DNA of 64,000 nt from Paracoccaceae bacterium. Its GTDB lineage: Bacteria; Pseudomonadota; Alphaproteobacteria; Rhodobacterales; Rhodobacteraceae. The first letter of the stretch is position 1, and every line of letters starts with the position of its first letter. Position numbers and translations under genes: made by a program. The stretch spans positions 842,198 to 906,197 of the forward strand of contig JAAFAB010000001.1 of the NCBI GenBank assembly GCA_018222585.1, written 5' to 3'. Positions 1 to 9,328 of the stretch are shown in pieces. The notes below the pieces were generated by a model that was given only the letters and a program-made list of their open reading frames with translations, searched no databases and was not told the DNA's origin.

Positions 1-499
1 CGGCAAGCTCGGCATAGGCGCCCGCCAGCTTGCGGCCCTCCTCGATCCGGCGGCCCGACTGCGGCCCTTCGCCATTGGCCTTCGCGACGAAATGGGGCGG
101 CGAGACGATGAGGATCTTCGGCGCGGTCATTCCCCAGGCGTAGGGAAAGCTCTCCACGATCTCGACAAGGCGCCCCATCCCCGCGACCGCCCCGTGGATC
201 GTGGGGCAGAACTGTGCCTTGAGGTCATTGGCCCCGAGCATGATCACGATCAGATCCAGCGGTGAGTGGCTGGCCAGCATCATCGGCAGCGCCCGCGCCC
301 CGTTGCGGTCGAAGGCCGCCGTCAGGTCATCGGTGGCTGTCGTGCGCCCGCCGAGGCCCTCGGGGATCACCCGGTGACCCGCGCCAAGGCCCTGCTCCAG
401 GACCGTGGGCCAGCGATCCTCGTAGCGATGGCGTCCGCCCTCGACGGGATTGGTTCCCCAGGTAAGACTGTCTCCGAAGGCGAGTATGGTCCGGGTCAT
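1..499 (-). CDS. SGNH/GDSL hydrolase (arylesterase-like), 3' end outside window
   Basis: A secreted or cytosolic ester hydrolase of the SGNH family, acting on carboxylic esters; the natural substrate cannot be read. The N-terminus carries the block I motif FGDSLTWG with the nucleophile Ser near residue 10, a conserved Gly-containing block (EGLGGRTT) and the block III motif GANDLK with its Asn. The block V Asp/His lies beyond the window edge, so the gene is partial (166 codons visible). The ATG was chosen because the GDSL motif starts about nine residues in, as is usual. It lacks an obvious signal peptide. The gene is alone on this side and points out of the window. Confidence 0.85.
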   Translation of the reverse strand, partial: MTRTILAFGDSLTWGTNPVEGGRHRYEDRWPTVLEQGLGAGHRVIPEGLGGRTTATDDLTAAFDRNGARALPMMLASHSPLDLIVIMLGANDLKAQFCPTIHGAVAGMGRLVEIVESFPYAWGMTAPKILIVSPPHFVAKANGEGPQSGRRIEEGRKLAGAYAELA

Positions 500-973
500 G
501 AAGTTATCCACCAAATTGACAATTCACCCCGTCATAGGCGTCGCGCACGCCAAACTCCAGCCCCCGGGGTCCGCCCCCTGCTGACGCGGCACGCGCCCCC
601 GAAAGGAACGCCGTCGCACGGGGCGGTGCGAACGACAGACAATGATCGCGGGAAACGCGCCGCGACATGCTGCCCGCCGATGCGCACGCCGGCCCCTCTC
701 AACTGGATCCCGGGCGAGACGTGGCGCGCCGAGGCCGTCAACTTGGTATTGATGGAGCAACGGATTGCAGGGCAAGCCGCAAGGCTCCGTCATCCTGAAC
801 CAAAGCCTGACAGGACATCTGGAGAGATGGCCTTTCCTCCAGAAGCCGCCAGACGCCGCTAGACACCATTGTCGAGAAGGCGGCTGCCAGCGTGACAGCG
901 GCGCCTGGCACGACCCGTCCGACCTGCCCCTCGTCGTCGCGAGATGTCTTGGTCACACCTGTTGCGCGTCGCC
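500..973. other. Non-coding or decayed stretch
   Basis: Between the hydrolase start and the stop of the COG0523 GTPase. Open frames on both strands here have no recognisable motif and poor codon structure. I see no RNA gene or terminator that I can defend. Confidence 0.4.
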
Positions 974-2194
974 TCACGCCGCTTCCGGCGCGCGCCGCCA
1001 GCCGGGGAACGGATCCGGCAGGTCTTCCCATTGGTGCGGCACGAAGCTGGCTTCAGCGCCGATCAGAGCGGCATCAAGCGTAGCGGTGAGGGCCGCCTTG
1101 TCCATGCTCGCACCGATGAAGACAAGTTCCTGGCGACGGTCGCCATAGGGCTCCAGCCAGTGCTTCTCGAGGTAGGCCAGCGCCTGCGGATGATCGGGCC
1201 AGCGCTCCCGGGGCACCGTCGCCCACCACATCCCCATCGGCGTGACGCTGCTCAGCGCGCCTGCCAGCGAGAACTCTGCAAGCCAGTCGGGCCGCGTGGC
1301 GATCCAGAAATGGCCCTTTGCGCGGATCACACCCGGCAGGGGGCCGTTCAGCAGATCGTGGATCCTTTGTGGATGGAACGGTCGTCGGGCACGGTAGACG
1401 AAGGAGGACACGCCATATTCCTCGGTCTCAGGGACGTGATCGGCAAAGCCATAAAGCTCCTTCGCCCACATCGGATGCAGATGCGCCTTGTCGAAATCAA
1501 AGAGCCCGGTGCCCATGATGCGATCGGCTGGCACCTTGCTGCGATCGGCCTCAATGATCAGCGCGTCGGGGTTGAGCGAGGTGATGATCTTGCGCGCGGC
1601 GTCCAGCTTGTCGGGGCCCGCGTCCGACACCTTGTTCAACACCACGACGTCGGCGAATTCGATCTGGTCCACGAGAAGATCGACCAGGGTGCGCTCGTCC
1701 TCGTCTCCCAGGCTTTCTCCCCGATCGCGGATGAAATCATGGCTGGAATAGTCGTTCAGCAGGTTCACCGTGTCGACCACTGTCACCATCGTGTCGAGAC
1801 GCGCCAGGTCGGACAGGCTCGCGCCATGCTCGTCACGGAAATCGAAGGTCGCGGCCACCGGCAGCGGCTCCGAGATGCCGGTGCTCTCGATCAGCAGGTA
1901 GTCGAAACGGCCCTCTTCCGCCAGCCGGCGCACCTCGACCAGCAGGTCGTCGCGGAGCGTGCAGCAAATGCAGCCGTTGGTCATTTCCACCAGCTTTTCC
2001 TCGGTCTGACTCAGATCGGCCCCACCGTCGCGCACCAGATCGGCGTCGATGTTCACCTCGGACATGTCGTTGACGATCACCGCCACGCGACGGCCATCGC
2101 GATTGTTGAGGACGTCGTTGAGAAGCGTGGTCTTGCCGGCTCCGAGGAAGCCCGACAGGACCGTGACAGGCAGGCGTGTATCCTTTGCGGGCAT
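974..2194 (-). CDS. COG0523 (CobW/ZigA-type) zinc-linked GTPase metallochaperone
   Basis: A G3E-family GTPase that is thought to deliver zinc to client proteins when the metal is scarce. Visible motifs are Walker [10 protein letters not shown] (residues 15-23), the family metal-binding motif GCICC (residues 74-78), a switch-like ESTGISEP and the guanine-recognition NKVSD. The C-terminal half is the CobW C domain. The ATG at 2194 is preferred over the in-frame ATG at 2206 because GGAG stands six bases before it. The protein is 406 residues, normal for the ZigA branch. A Zur-like palindrome lies just upstream, which argues for zinc rather than cobalt; the exact client and metal are inferred, not shown. 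Confidence 0.85.
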   Translation of the reverse strand: MPAKDTRLPVTVLSGFLGAGKTTLLNDVLNNRDGRRVAVIVNDMSEVNIDADLVRDGGADLSQTEEKLVEMTNGCICCTLRDDLLVEVRRLAEEGRFDYLLIESTGISEPLPVAATFDFRDEHGASLSDLARLDTMVTVVDTVNLLNDYSSHDFIRDRGESLGDEDERTLVDLLVDQIEFADVVVLNKVSDAGPDKLDAARKIITSLNPDALIIEADRSKVPADRIMGTGLFDFDKAHLHPMWAKELYGFADHVPETEEYGVSSFVYRARRPFHPQRIHDLLNGPLPGVIRAKGHFWIATRPDWLAEFSLAGALSSVTPMGMWWATVPRERWPDHPQALAYLEKHWLEPYGDRRQELVFIGASMDKAALTATLDAALIGAEASFVPHQWEDLPDPFPGWRRAPEAA

Positions 2195-2218
2195 CCTGGT
2201 CTCCATTCACGAATCGTT

Positions 2219-2234
2219 ATGTTATTTCATTACA
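2219..2234. promoter_or_regulatory. Candidate Zur operator
   Basis: ATGTTAT-TTC-ATTACA is an imperfect dyad resembling the alphaproteobacterial Zur consensus (ATGTTAT...ATAACAT). It sits 25 bases upstream of the GTPase start codon, in an AT-rich leader, where a repressor would block transcription when zinc is plentiful. The right half has one substitution. Seen in sequence; the Zur assignment is inference. Confidence 0.5.
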
Positions 2235-2331
2235 CTTTATGGAGGTGGCAGCCCCGCCGCAACCAGGTTTTCGGGATCCGGCGACCAAGAAGGCAACGAC
2301 AGGCGCCGGCCAGTGCCGGCGCCTGTCACAT

Positions 2332-2970
2332 TCAATCGACTTTCATCCCCGCCATGAACTGCTCGGCCGTCGGGGGGACACGTTCGAACTGGTCGAGTTG
2401 CCGCGCGTGGAGATATCCGCCAAGACGACCGACCGCGTCGATGCCGAGCTGGTCGACGTGGAGGAATTCGGCGTCCACCAGCGTCTCGCGCACGAGCATC
2501 CGCCTGACCTGGCGCAGCACGATGGTACGCGCGGGGCTGACCGGGACGGTCTGCGTCAGGTGGCATTCGAAGGCCGCGGGCGCCGCGAGGATGCGCGGGC
2601 GGCGGACGGTGTCGCCCGGCGGCGTCTCCAGCCCCGCCACCGCCAGCCCGTCCACATCGGCCGGGAATCTGATCGAACAGGTCTCCATCCCGTCGACCAG
2701 CGCCTGATCCGAAATGTGCACGGTGACGTCCCTCGTCGTCAGGATATTGGCGGCGGTGTCCTTGGGGGTGCCATCGGGCTTTTGTTCGATCCCCACCGCC
2801 ATGATCGCGGGATCATGGGTGAGGATGTTGAAGAAGCTGAACGAGCCGGCGTTCGGCGTGCCGTCCTCGGAGACCGTGATGATCAGCAGCTTGTAGCGCT
2901 CCTTCGGGGTCAGCTCAGCGAAATCGAAGGCGCGACTTTTCATGCTCGGGGGCTCCAGTTGATCCTTCAT
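2332..2970 (-). CDS. Flavin reductase-like FMN-binding split-barrel protein
   Basis: A 212-residue member of the flavin reductase/DIM6-NTAB family, which binds FMN in a split barrel and reduces free flavin or modifies small substrates with NAD(P)H. The core is recognisable from the N-terminal LTPKERYKLL, the GSFSFFNILTHDPAIM strand-loop region that lines the flavin, and the TVHI..VETCSIRFP-type later segment. The start at 2970 is chosen because its ATG overlaps the stop of the upstream M24 relic (ATGA), a usual sign of translational coupling; a second in-frame ATG is at 2943. It probably belonged to a two-gene operon whose first gene has decayed, so its expression today is uncertain. Confidence 0.7.
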   Translation of the reverse strand: MKDQLEPPSMKSRAFDFAELTPKERYKLLIITVSEDGTPNAGSFSFFNILTHDPAIMAVGIEQKPDGTPKDTAANILTTRDVTVHISDQALVDGMETCSIRFPADVDGLAVAGLETPPGDTVRRPRILAAPAAFECHLTQTVPVSPARTIVLRQVRRMLVRETLVDAEFLHVDQLGIDAVGRLGGYLHARQLDQFERVPPTAEQFMAGMKVD

Positions 2971-3245
2971 GCCGGGATCCGATGCGTCTCGAGAGGGGTA
3001 TGGCGGGAGAGGGTCTCGAAGCCCTCCGCCGTCACCAAGGACATGTGGCCGATGTTGCAGCCCGCCGACTGCGGCTCGAGCCACTGGCTATGCAGGACGA
3101 AGACCATGCCTTGCCGCGGGTGCCGCCGTTCCGCACCCGGCGCGGCACCTCGGGCGCCTGGTCGAGACCGTCCACGATGTCTTCCTCGACGCGAATCCCG
3201 CCCTCGGAGGTCCAGCCGCCCACCTCACGCAGCAACTGTCGTCTG
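2967..3245 (-). pseudogene. C-terminal relic of an M24 (Xaa-Pro) peptidase
   Basis: Read on the minus strand, the last part translates as MVFVLHSQWLEPQSAGCNIG and continues to a tail ending SRHTPLETHRIPA. This is the C-terminal metal-site region of creatinase/prolidase-like M24 peptidases. Upstream the homologous reading continues in another frame (GWTSEGGIRVEEDI), so there is a frameshift near 3125, and the N-terminal two thirds are missing. The stop overlaps the start of the flavin reductase gene by four bases, showing the two were once coupled. Confidence 0.6.
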
Positions 3246-3516
3246 CATATTTCGAAGCGTGCCCGTCACGATGATGGCCGGCCTCGCGGCCTATCTCGGG
3301 TTCGGGGCGCGGATCGGTTGACGGAACCGGCCTGCCCGGTGCGCTCAGCCGGGCGAGGTACTCCCGCAGCATGGTGACGTGCCGAAGGCTAAATCTCTCG
3401 CCATGGTCCCCGGCCTTGGCGATCAGATCGCGGCGGGAGGTCGGACAGCCCGTGCGCAGGCCGGGCCGGTCCTTCGCCGACGGCCTATCGCGGTCTCCGC
3501 CGCATTTCGGGACGTC

Positions 3517-4407
3517 TCACGCGCGCCATTGCCTGACATGGTCGACGAGCGCGCGGAGTTTCGGCGCCATGTTTCGACGTTGGGGAAAGTAGAGCCTGAA
3601 GCCCGGGAAAGGCGGCAAGAAATCCTCGAGCAGCGACACCAGCCGACCGTCCTCGATATAGGGGCGGAACGTTTCCTCGGTCGCGAAGGTGATGCCGCTC
3701 CCCACCAAGGTCGCCCTGAGCATGAGGCGCAGGTCATTGGTCGTGATCTGCGACTGGACCGCGACCGAGAACGGCACCCCGTTCTCCACGAAGTCCCAGC
3801 GACAGGGCGGAACGTGCGGCGAGGGCCGCCAGCCTATGCAGCGGTGGCTCGCCAGCTCGCGCGGATGCGACGGCGCACCATGGGCCTCCACATAGGACGG
3901 GGCGGCCACGACGGCTTCGCGCTGCTCCCCTCCGAGCGGGACGGCGATCATGTCCTGCTCAATCACCTCGCCGAGCCTGATCCCGGCATCGAAGCCCGCC
4001 GCGACGATATCGAACTCTGCATCCGTCACGGTGACGTCGATCGTAATGTCGGGATGCGCGGCGGCGAAGTCCGCGATCATTTCTCCGGACAGGAACCGCT
4101 CGGCGATCGAGGTGACAGCGATCTTCAGATGCCCGCGCGGGGCGCTGTCGCCGACCGCCGCCTCCAGCGCCGTCACGATCTCAGACACGGGACCGCCCAG
4201 GGCGTCGAGAAGACGTTCCCCGGCCTCGGTCAGATGCACCGAGCGTGTCGTGCGCGTGACCAGCACCGTCCCGACCGCGTCTTCGAGGCGCCGCATCCCC
4301 TGGCTCACCGCCGAGCGGGTGACGCCAAGGCGATCGGCGGCGGCGCGAAAGTTCGGCTCCTCCGCCACGGCGAGGAACACGGGAAGAAGGTTCAGATCAA
4401 TGGCCAT
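3517..4407 (-). CDS. LysR-family transcriptional regulator
   Basis: 296 residues with the standard LysR layout: an N-terminal winged helix-turn-helix (residues about 4-62, NFRAAADRLGVTRSAVSQ) and a periplasmic-binding-protein-like effector domain. The effector part contains the AARLGEVIEQDMIAVPLG-like region typical of the subgroup that often regulates a divergent oxidoreductase or small-molecule gene. It is divergent from the NTF2-like gene at 4506 with 98 bases between them, the usual arrangement for control of the neighbour and of itself. The 271 bases downstream to the M24 relic hold no gene I can support. Confidence 0.88.
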   Translation of the reverse strand: MAIDLNLLPVFLAVAEEPNFRAAADRLGVTRSAVSQGMRRLEDAVGTVLVTRTTRSVHLTEAGERLLDALGGPVSEIVTALEAAVGDSAPRGHLKIAVTSIAERFLSGEMIADFAAAHPDITIDVTVTDAEFDIVAAGFDAGIRLGEVIEQDMIAVPLGGEQREAVVAAPSYVEAHGAPSHPRELASHRCIGWRPSPHVPPCRWDFVENGVPFSVAVQSQITTNDLRLMLRATLVGSGITFATEETFRPYIEDGRLVSLLEDFLPPFPGFRLYFPQRRNMAPKLRALVDHVRQWRA

Positions 4408-4430
4408 TGTCCAGGGATGCTTACCACCAT

Positions 4431-4444
4431 GTCGATGTTTCGAC
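4431..4444. promoter_or_regulatory. Dyad in the LysR/NTF2-like divergent promoter region
   Basis: GTCGA-tgtt-TCGAC is a perfect 5+5 inverted repeat 24 bases upstream of the LysR start. Its position between divergent genes makes it a candidate LysR binding half; it is short, so chance cannot be excluded. Confidence 0.35.
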
Positions 4445-4505
4445 GCCTACAGGTACCCGCCGTCCTCGTCCATCTTTGACCCACCGAAACGAAAGGACAA
4501 CCACA

Positions 4506-5054
4506 ATGAGACTTGCCCCCCTGACCGCGACCCTGCTGCTCCTGGCGGCGCCGGCCGTGGCGCAAGATTGCCCGCAGACGGGTTCCGACGCTCCGCAAGA
4601 GCTCCATCAGGCCTGGATCATGGACGGCTGGGAGCGCCGCGAGGGCGATCCCGACTTCATCTTTGAGGACAAGATGGCGCGCTGGTACGATCTGGAGAGT
4701 CCCGAAGGCGTTTTCTACGACAATTTCGCGCCGGGCGAGTCCCAACTCTTCGATGATGCGGGCGTCTACGGCGCGAACTGGGAAGACCTGCAGAACGGCG
4801 CCCGGTCGATCCTGCACGCGATGACCGACGAGGGCGACTCCCTGGTCTCGGACGATGTGGCGGCGACGGCACAGGGCTTCGTCGGACGGGTCGAGTTTCT
4901 GGACGGCGAAACGATCGCCTTCGACGCCCGTTCCCAGCTTGGTTGGGCTTGCGTCGATGGCGCGTGGAAGATCCGGCAGGAACTGAACTATGCTTGGATT
5001 GTCGAGCCCGAAGACATCGCAGGGTACTTCGATGCCGGCGGGGCGGAGCAATGA
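4506..5054 (+). CDS. Periplasmic SnoaL/NTF2-like protein
   Basis: A 182-residue exported protein. It begins with a clear signal peptide (MRLAPLTATLLLLAAPAVAQ, cleavage after AVAQ), so it acts in the periplasm. The mature part resembles the NTF2-like/DUF4440 cone fold: an N-terminal helix (HQAWIMDGWERREG), an acidic-aromatic segment (WYDLESPEGVFYDNF), and a C-terminal strand pair ending WKIRQELNYAWIVEPED. Such proteins bind or isomerise small ligands, but no catalytic set can be named. The ATG follows GAAAGGAC at a good distance. Divergent from LysR, which probably controls it. Function unknown. Confidence 0.7.
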   Translation: MRLAPLTATLLLLAAPAVAQDCPQTGSDAPQELHQAWIMDGWERREGDPDFIFEDKMARWYDLESPEGVFYDNFAPGESQLFDDAGVYGANWEDLQNGARSILHAMTDEGDSLVSDDVAATAQGFVGRVEFLDGETIAFDARSQLGWACVDGAWKIRQELNYAWIVEPEDIAGYFDAGGAEQ

Positions 5055-5989
5055 CCGATCCGACGGCGTCGCACCCCTAAGTCGGGCTCCGGGACACCGC
5101 AGACGGTCATGTCCGCCGCGAATTGCGGCCCGACGGCCGCTAGGTTGAGGCGCGCCGTGCACGCGAGCGGGCCTGTGAGGGCAGCCATGTCGTCAACGAC
5201 ATCGACAATCGCGACGACACCGGATGTGTCGCCGACGGCGATTTCCGCGACGACATGCTCCACCAGGCCGGGATGATCCTGCATCGCAGGGGACCTCGCA
5301 GGACAGCGGATATAGGTGTCTGGCGGAATGCGGCTCTGGGCGCTTCACCCCCCGCCCCCGGAGGTTCACAAGGACGGACCTGAGCGGAAAAGTGGCCCTG
5401 ATCACCGGTTCAAGTCGCGGGCCGCAACGGGCCATCGCCGAATGTCTTGCGCAACTCGGGGCGCAACCTCGACGCAAGACCTGGTCGTGACCCGGGTGAT
5501 CCAGCCGGCAAGCTATCGAGTTTTGTGGCGCGCCGGGGAAAGCGTCACCGAACATCCAGGCATCAACGGATACCCCCAAAAGTCATAAGAAATTAGCCTG
5601 TTAAAGGTCAAAGAATTGGCAGCCGCGTTCCCACAAGGATAGGCGATTGTGGCTATTCGAGCCGGCTGTGGCGACCGATCCATGCCAGCCCGAAGCAGGC
5701 GGCCGCGCCAAGTGCGCCCTTCGGCTGCATCCAACACATGGCCGTCACTTGAACCAGCTTGCGCTGGCGACACGTCGCAATCGCTGGCCGAACCGCCTGT
5801 CACAAACTCGGACCATGCGGCGGGGCCGTCCAAGACGCTCAAATACGCCCGATCTTGAAATCGGCGTCCTTTCGTTCGCAGTATGCGGGCACTTCGAGCC
5901 AGGCACTTGGCCTTTTCCCGATGCAAGTCTCCAGGGACGGGCGGGAGACGACCATTGGCCGCCAGCTCGACGCGTTCCGCAGGGACGAG
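5055..5989. other. Decayed intergenic tract before the two-component genes
   Basis: No intact gene. A minus-strand open frame (4988-5284, beginning MQDHPGLVEHVVAEIAVGDT) has protein-like composition but no family I recognise and overlaps the NTF2-like gene, so I leave it uncalled. An SDR N-terminal relic is listed separately. 5491-5989 holds nothing I can interpret beyond the strong Shine-Dalgarno at 5990-6000. Confidence 0.4.
5374..5490 (+). pseudogene. N-terminal relic of a short-chain dehydrogenase
   Basis: TDLSGKVALITGSSRGPQRA followed by IAECLAQLGAQ is the first beta-alpha-beta unit of an SDR cofactor fold. The glycine motif is damaged (TGSSRGPQ in place of TGxxxGIG) and the frame stops after 38 codons, with no catalytic Tyr/Lys downstream. 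A fragment only. Confidence 0.55.
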
Positions 5990-6001
5990 AGGGGGGAGGA
6001 C

Positions 6002-7357
6002 ATGATGGTGATGCTGCCGGATCTCGAAGACGATCCGCTTTCAGGCGCGCGCATTCTCGTGGTCGATGATGAACCGGGGATGCGGCATTTTCTCGTGAAG
6101 ACGCTGGAGCCGCTGTGCCGTGGCGTCGAGGCCGCGACCGATGCGCGATCCGCAGAGGCCCTCCTGGCCGCCGGACAATACGATGTGATGCTGCTCGACA
6201 ACATCATGCCGGGGCAGAGAGGCCTGGACTGGTTGCAGGATCAGCGCGACCGCGGCGGGTTCACCGACACGATCCTGATTACCGCCTATGCCGACCTTCA
6301 GACGGCCATCGACGGGATGCGCGCGGGGGCGACCGATCTGCTGCTGAAGCCGTTCCGGTCCAGTCAGGTGCTGGCCGCCCTGCGCAAATGCCTCGAGAGA
6401 TCCCGGCTGCAACGCGAGAATTCCCTGCTGCGCCGAGAGCTGGAAACCTTTGCCTCAGGGGCCCGGCGGAGCGATCTGATCGGACGATCCGACGCGATTT
6501 CCACGGTCCGGCAGTTGCTCAGACGAGTCGCCAGCCTGAACACCCCGGTGCTGATCAACGGGCCGTCAGGATCCGGCAAGGAGGTGGCGGCGCGCCATCT
6601 GCACGCCCGGTCCGGGCGCGGCAATGCGCCGTTCCTGTCGATCCAATGCGGTGCGATCCCCCCCGAGATGATCGAATTCGAACTGTTCGGCCACGGCTCC
6701 GGGGCCTTTCCCGGCGCCCATGCCGCGCGCGAAGGGCTTCTGGCGCAGGCGTCGGGCGGCACGGTCTTCCTCGACGACATCACGAACCTGGCCCCCGCGG
6801 CGCAGACGGCTCTGCTGCGCGTGATGGAGGACGGCGTGATCCGGCCCATCGGCACCGGGCGCGCCGTGCAACTGGATCTGCGCTTCATCGCGGCCACGAC
6901 AACCCCTCTGCGTGAGGCAGTCGACGCCGGGCGCTTCCGCGAGGATCTGATGTTCCGGCTCGGCGTGGTCGACGTGGCGATGCCCCCCTTGAAGGACCGC
7001 GGTACCGATGTCCTGGACCTCGCTACCCTGTTCCATGACGAGATGAGCGCGTCGATGGGCCTGCCTCAGGTCGAGATGACCGCCGCCGCTCGCACGGCGC
7101 TTCTGCGACATGACTGGCCCGGCAACATCCGCGAGCTGCGCAATTTCACCGAACGCGCCCTCATCTTCGGGCGCTGGCCTGTCGAGATCCTGGGCAAGCC
7201 GTCCGGAGCCGGCGACATCGCTCCGCTCGACGAGACCGAGAAACGGGAAATCCTGCGCGCGCTCGAGGCACTGAACGGCAACCGGTCCGAGGCCGCTCGG
7301 CGGCTTGGCATCTCGCGCAAGACCATCGACCGCAAATGCACCGCCTGGGGCCTTTAG
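6002..7357 (+). CDS. NtrC-type response regulator with variant GAFPGA loop
   Basis: 451 residues: receiver domain (acidic pocket D22/D23, phospho-acceptor D66 in LLDNIMP, K116), AAA+ domain (Walker A GPSGSGKE, 187-194; Walker B FLDDI with D258/D259) and a C-terminal Fis-type helix-turn-helix (NRSEAARRLGISRKTIDR). Enhancer-binding regulators of this kind normally remodel sigma-54 polymerase through the GAFTGA loop. Here the loop is GAFPGA (residues 234-239), and the Walker B second acid is Asp rather than Glu, so ATPase and sigma-54 contact may be altered. The start follows GAGGGGGGAGGAC. The stop is directly abutted by the kinase gene, so the pair is co-transcribed and presumably controls the transporter downstream. 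Confidence 0.9.
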   Translation: MMVMLPDLEDDPLSGARILVVDDEPGMRHFLVKTLEPLCRGVEAATDARSAEALLAAGQYDVMLLDNIMPGQRGLDWLQDQRDRGGFTDTILITAYADLQTAIDGMRAGATDLLLKPFRSSQVLAALRKCLERSRLQRENSLLRRELETFASGARRSDLIGRSDAISTVRQLLRRVASLNTPVLINGPSGSGKEVAARHLHARSGRGNAPFLSIQCGAIPPEMIEFELFGHGSGAFPGAHAAREGLLAQASGGTVFLDDITNLAPAAQTALLRVMEDGVIRPIGTGRAVQLDLRFIAATTTPLREAVDAGRFREDLMFRLGVVDVAMPPLKDRGTDVLDLATLFHDEMSASMGLPQVEMTAAARTALLRHDWPGNIRELRNFTERALIFGRWPVEILGKPSGAGDIAPLDETEKREILRALEALNGNRSEAARRLGISRKTIDRKCTAWGL

Positions 7358-9328
7358 GTGGTGCGCCCGTGGCTGCCGCGCGGCCTGCTCTCCGTCCGTG
7401 TCCGTCTTCTGGTCATCGCGCTGCTGCCGATGCTCGTCCTGCTACCGATCCTGCTGGGCACCACGGTGGCGCGCTGGTCCGGCAAGGTGGATGCCATTCT
7501 GGTGAACAAGGTCACGGGCGATCTGACGATCGCCGATCAGTATCTGGGCCAGCTCGTGAAAACCAATGGAGAGCGTATCGCGGCGGTGGCGCGATCCGTG
7601 GATTTCCGCGAGGCGCAGGACGATGACCTGGCGGCGTTCCTCGAGGGCGAGCGAGCGCGCCTGGGTCTCGATGTGCTGCATGTCTCGACGGATGCACGGT
7701 GGCCGGTTGTCGCCGCTGCGCTGCAGGGGCGTCGGCACAGCGCCATCGACGTCTTCACCGCAGAGGACCTGCGCGGCCTTTCGCCCGATCTGGCCGCCCG
7801 CGCGGAGATCCCACTGATCCGGACGCGCGGCGCCGCACCGACCGAGCGCACCTTGGAGACGCGCGGGATGGTCGTGCAGTCCGCTGCGCCAGTGACGCTG
7901 CCGGACGGGACGCAAGCGGCGCTGGTCGGCGTGCAGCTGTTGAACCGCAACCTGTCGTTCATCGACACGATCAACGCGCTGGTCTACCGCCCGCAAAGCC
8001 TGCCCGATGCCAGCCAGGGAACCGCGACGCTCTTCCTCGATGACGTGCGCATCTCGACCAACGTGCGGCTGTTCGAAGACCGCCGCGCCCTCGGGACACG
8101 GGTGTCCGCCGAGGTGAAGACGCAGGTGCTGGAAGGCGGGGAATCCTGGCTCGGCCGGGCCTTCGTGGTGAACGACTGGTACATCTCGGCCTACGAGCCG
8201 ATCCTCGACAGCTTCAACGAACCGATCGGGATGCTCTATGTCGGGTTCACCGAAGCCCCCTTCGCCACCGCGAAGCGCAATTCGGTTATCGTCCTGACAG
8301 GCGCCTTCCTGGTGATAACGCTTGTCTCCGTTCCGGTATTCCTCCGCTGGGCCGGTCATATCTTCCGCCCACTGGAGGCGATGCGGCGCACCATCAACAA
8401 GGTTGACGGCGGCGACATGAGTGCGCGCAACGCGCTTGAGGAGGACGGCGAGATCGCCGACGTGGCCCGACATCTGGATGGCTTGCTGGACCGGCTGGAG
8501 GCCCGTGAGGGCGAGTTGCGCCACTGGGCCGCCACGCTGGAGGCCCGGGTCGAGGACCGCACCCGCGAGCTGCGCAGCGCCCATGCCTCTCTGGAGCAGG
8601 CCACGGAACGGCTGATCCTCTCGGAGAAGCTGGCGGCCATCGGCGAGATCACCGCCTCGGTCGCGCATGAGATCAACAACCCGGTGGCCGTGATCCAGGG
8701 CAATCTCGACCTCGCACGCAGCAACCTCGGCCCGGCGGCGGGGCCGGCCGTGGAGGAGTTTCGTCTCATCGACGATCAGGTCCATCGTATCGGGGTGATC
8801 GTCTCGAAACTTCTGCGCTTCGCACGGCCCGAGGATTACGCCGACGCGGCCCCCCTTGCCCATGCCTCGGAGGTCGTCCGCGATTGCCTGCTGCTGGTCC
8901 GACATCAGGTCGAGATGGCGGAGATCACCTGCCTTGTCGAAACGGACGCCTGGTCACGGGCGCGCATGTCGCGAACAGAGCTGCAGCAAGTCGTCGTCAA
9001 CCTGATCCTGAATGCGGTTCATGCCATGCCCGACGGCGGCACCCTGACCATTGCGACCGAAGATGTGGGAGACACCGTCATTCTCACGGTCCGGGATACC
9101 GGCGAGGGCATCGACGCCGAGATGCTGCCCCGCATCTTCGACCCGTTCTTTACCACCAAGCAGGCCATAGGGACCGGCCTCGGCCTGTCGATCTGCCGTC
9201 AGATCGTGAGTCGCGCGGGCGGAGAGATCTCGGTGACGTCGGAACCGGGACGAGGCAGCTGCTTTCGCGTCGTCCTGCAGTCCGAAGATTTTCACCCGAG
9301 CGCGCAGCAGGACAAAATGTCTCATTAA
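7358..9328 (+). CDS. Membrane sensor histidine kinase (Cache-like sensor, HAMP)
   Basis: 656 residues starting with GTG immediately after the regulator's stop; a second GTG follows in frame. A first membrane span (about residues 12-35) precedes an extracytoplasmic sensor region of about 260 residues that looks like a Cache-type fold (ISAYEPILDSFNEPIGMLYVGF near its end is characteristic). A second span (about 307-327) leads into HAMP, a coiled coil, a HisKA helix with phospho-acceptor His437 in SVAHEINNP, and an HATPase_c domain (N box NLILNAVHAMPDGG, G boxes DTGEGI and GTGLGLSI). It would sense a small extracellular ligand, plausibly an organic acid given the transporter that follows, and phosphorylate the regulator. 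Confidence 0.9.
   Translation: MVRPWLPRGLLSVRVRLLVIALLPMLVLLPILLGTTVARWSGKVDAILVNKVTGDLTIADQYLGQLVKTNGERIAAVARSVDFREAQDDDLAAFLEGERARLGLDVLHVSTDARWPVVAAALQGRRHSAIDVFTAEDLRGLSPDLAARAEIPLIRTRGAAPTERTLETRGMVVQSAAPVTLPDGTQAALVGVQLLNRNLSFIDTINALVYRPQSLPDASQGTATLFLDDVRISTNVRLFEDRRALGTRVSAEVKTQVLEGGESWLGRAFVVNDWYISAYEPILDSFNEPIGMLYVGFTEAPFATAKRNSVIVLTGAFLVITLVSVPVFLRWAGHIFRPLEAMRRTINKVDGGDMSARNALEEDGEIADVARHLDGLLDRLEAREGELRHWAATLEARVEDRTRELRSAHASLEQATERLILSEKLAAIGEITASVAHEINNPVAVIQGNLDLARSNLGPAAGPAVEEFRLIDDQVHRIGVIVSKLLRFARPEDYADAAPLAHASEVVRDCLLLVRHQVEMAEITCLVETDAWSRARMSRTELQQVVVNLILNAVHAMPDGGTLTIATEDVGDTVILTVRDTGEGIDAEMLPRIFDPFFTTKQAIGTGLGLSICRQIVSRAGGEISVTSEPGRGSCFRVVLQSEDFHPSAQQDKMSH

Noticed and set aside
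944-2707. 587-codon plus-strand open frame opposite the COG0523 gene
   Set aside because: It is the antisense shadow of a high-GC gene; the translation is rich in Arg, His and Gln with no domain, while the minus strand has clear motifs.
4988-5284. 98-codon minus-strand ORF after the NTF2-like gene
   Set aside because: Protein-like composition at its start but overlaps a real gene on the other strand and has no recognisable domain.
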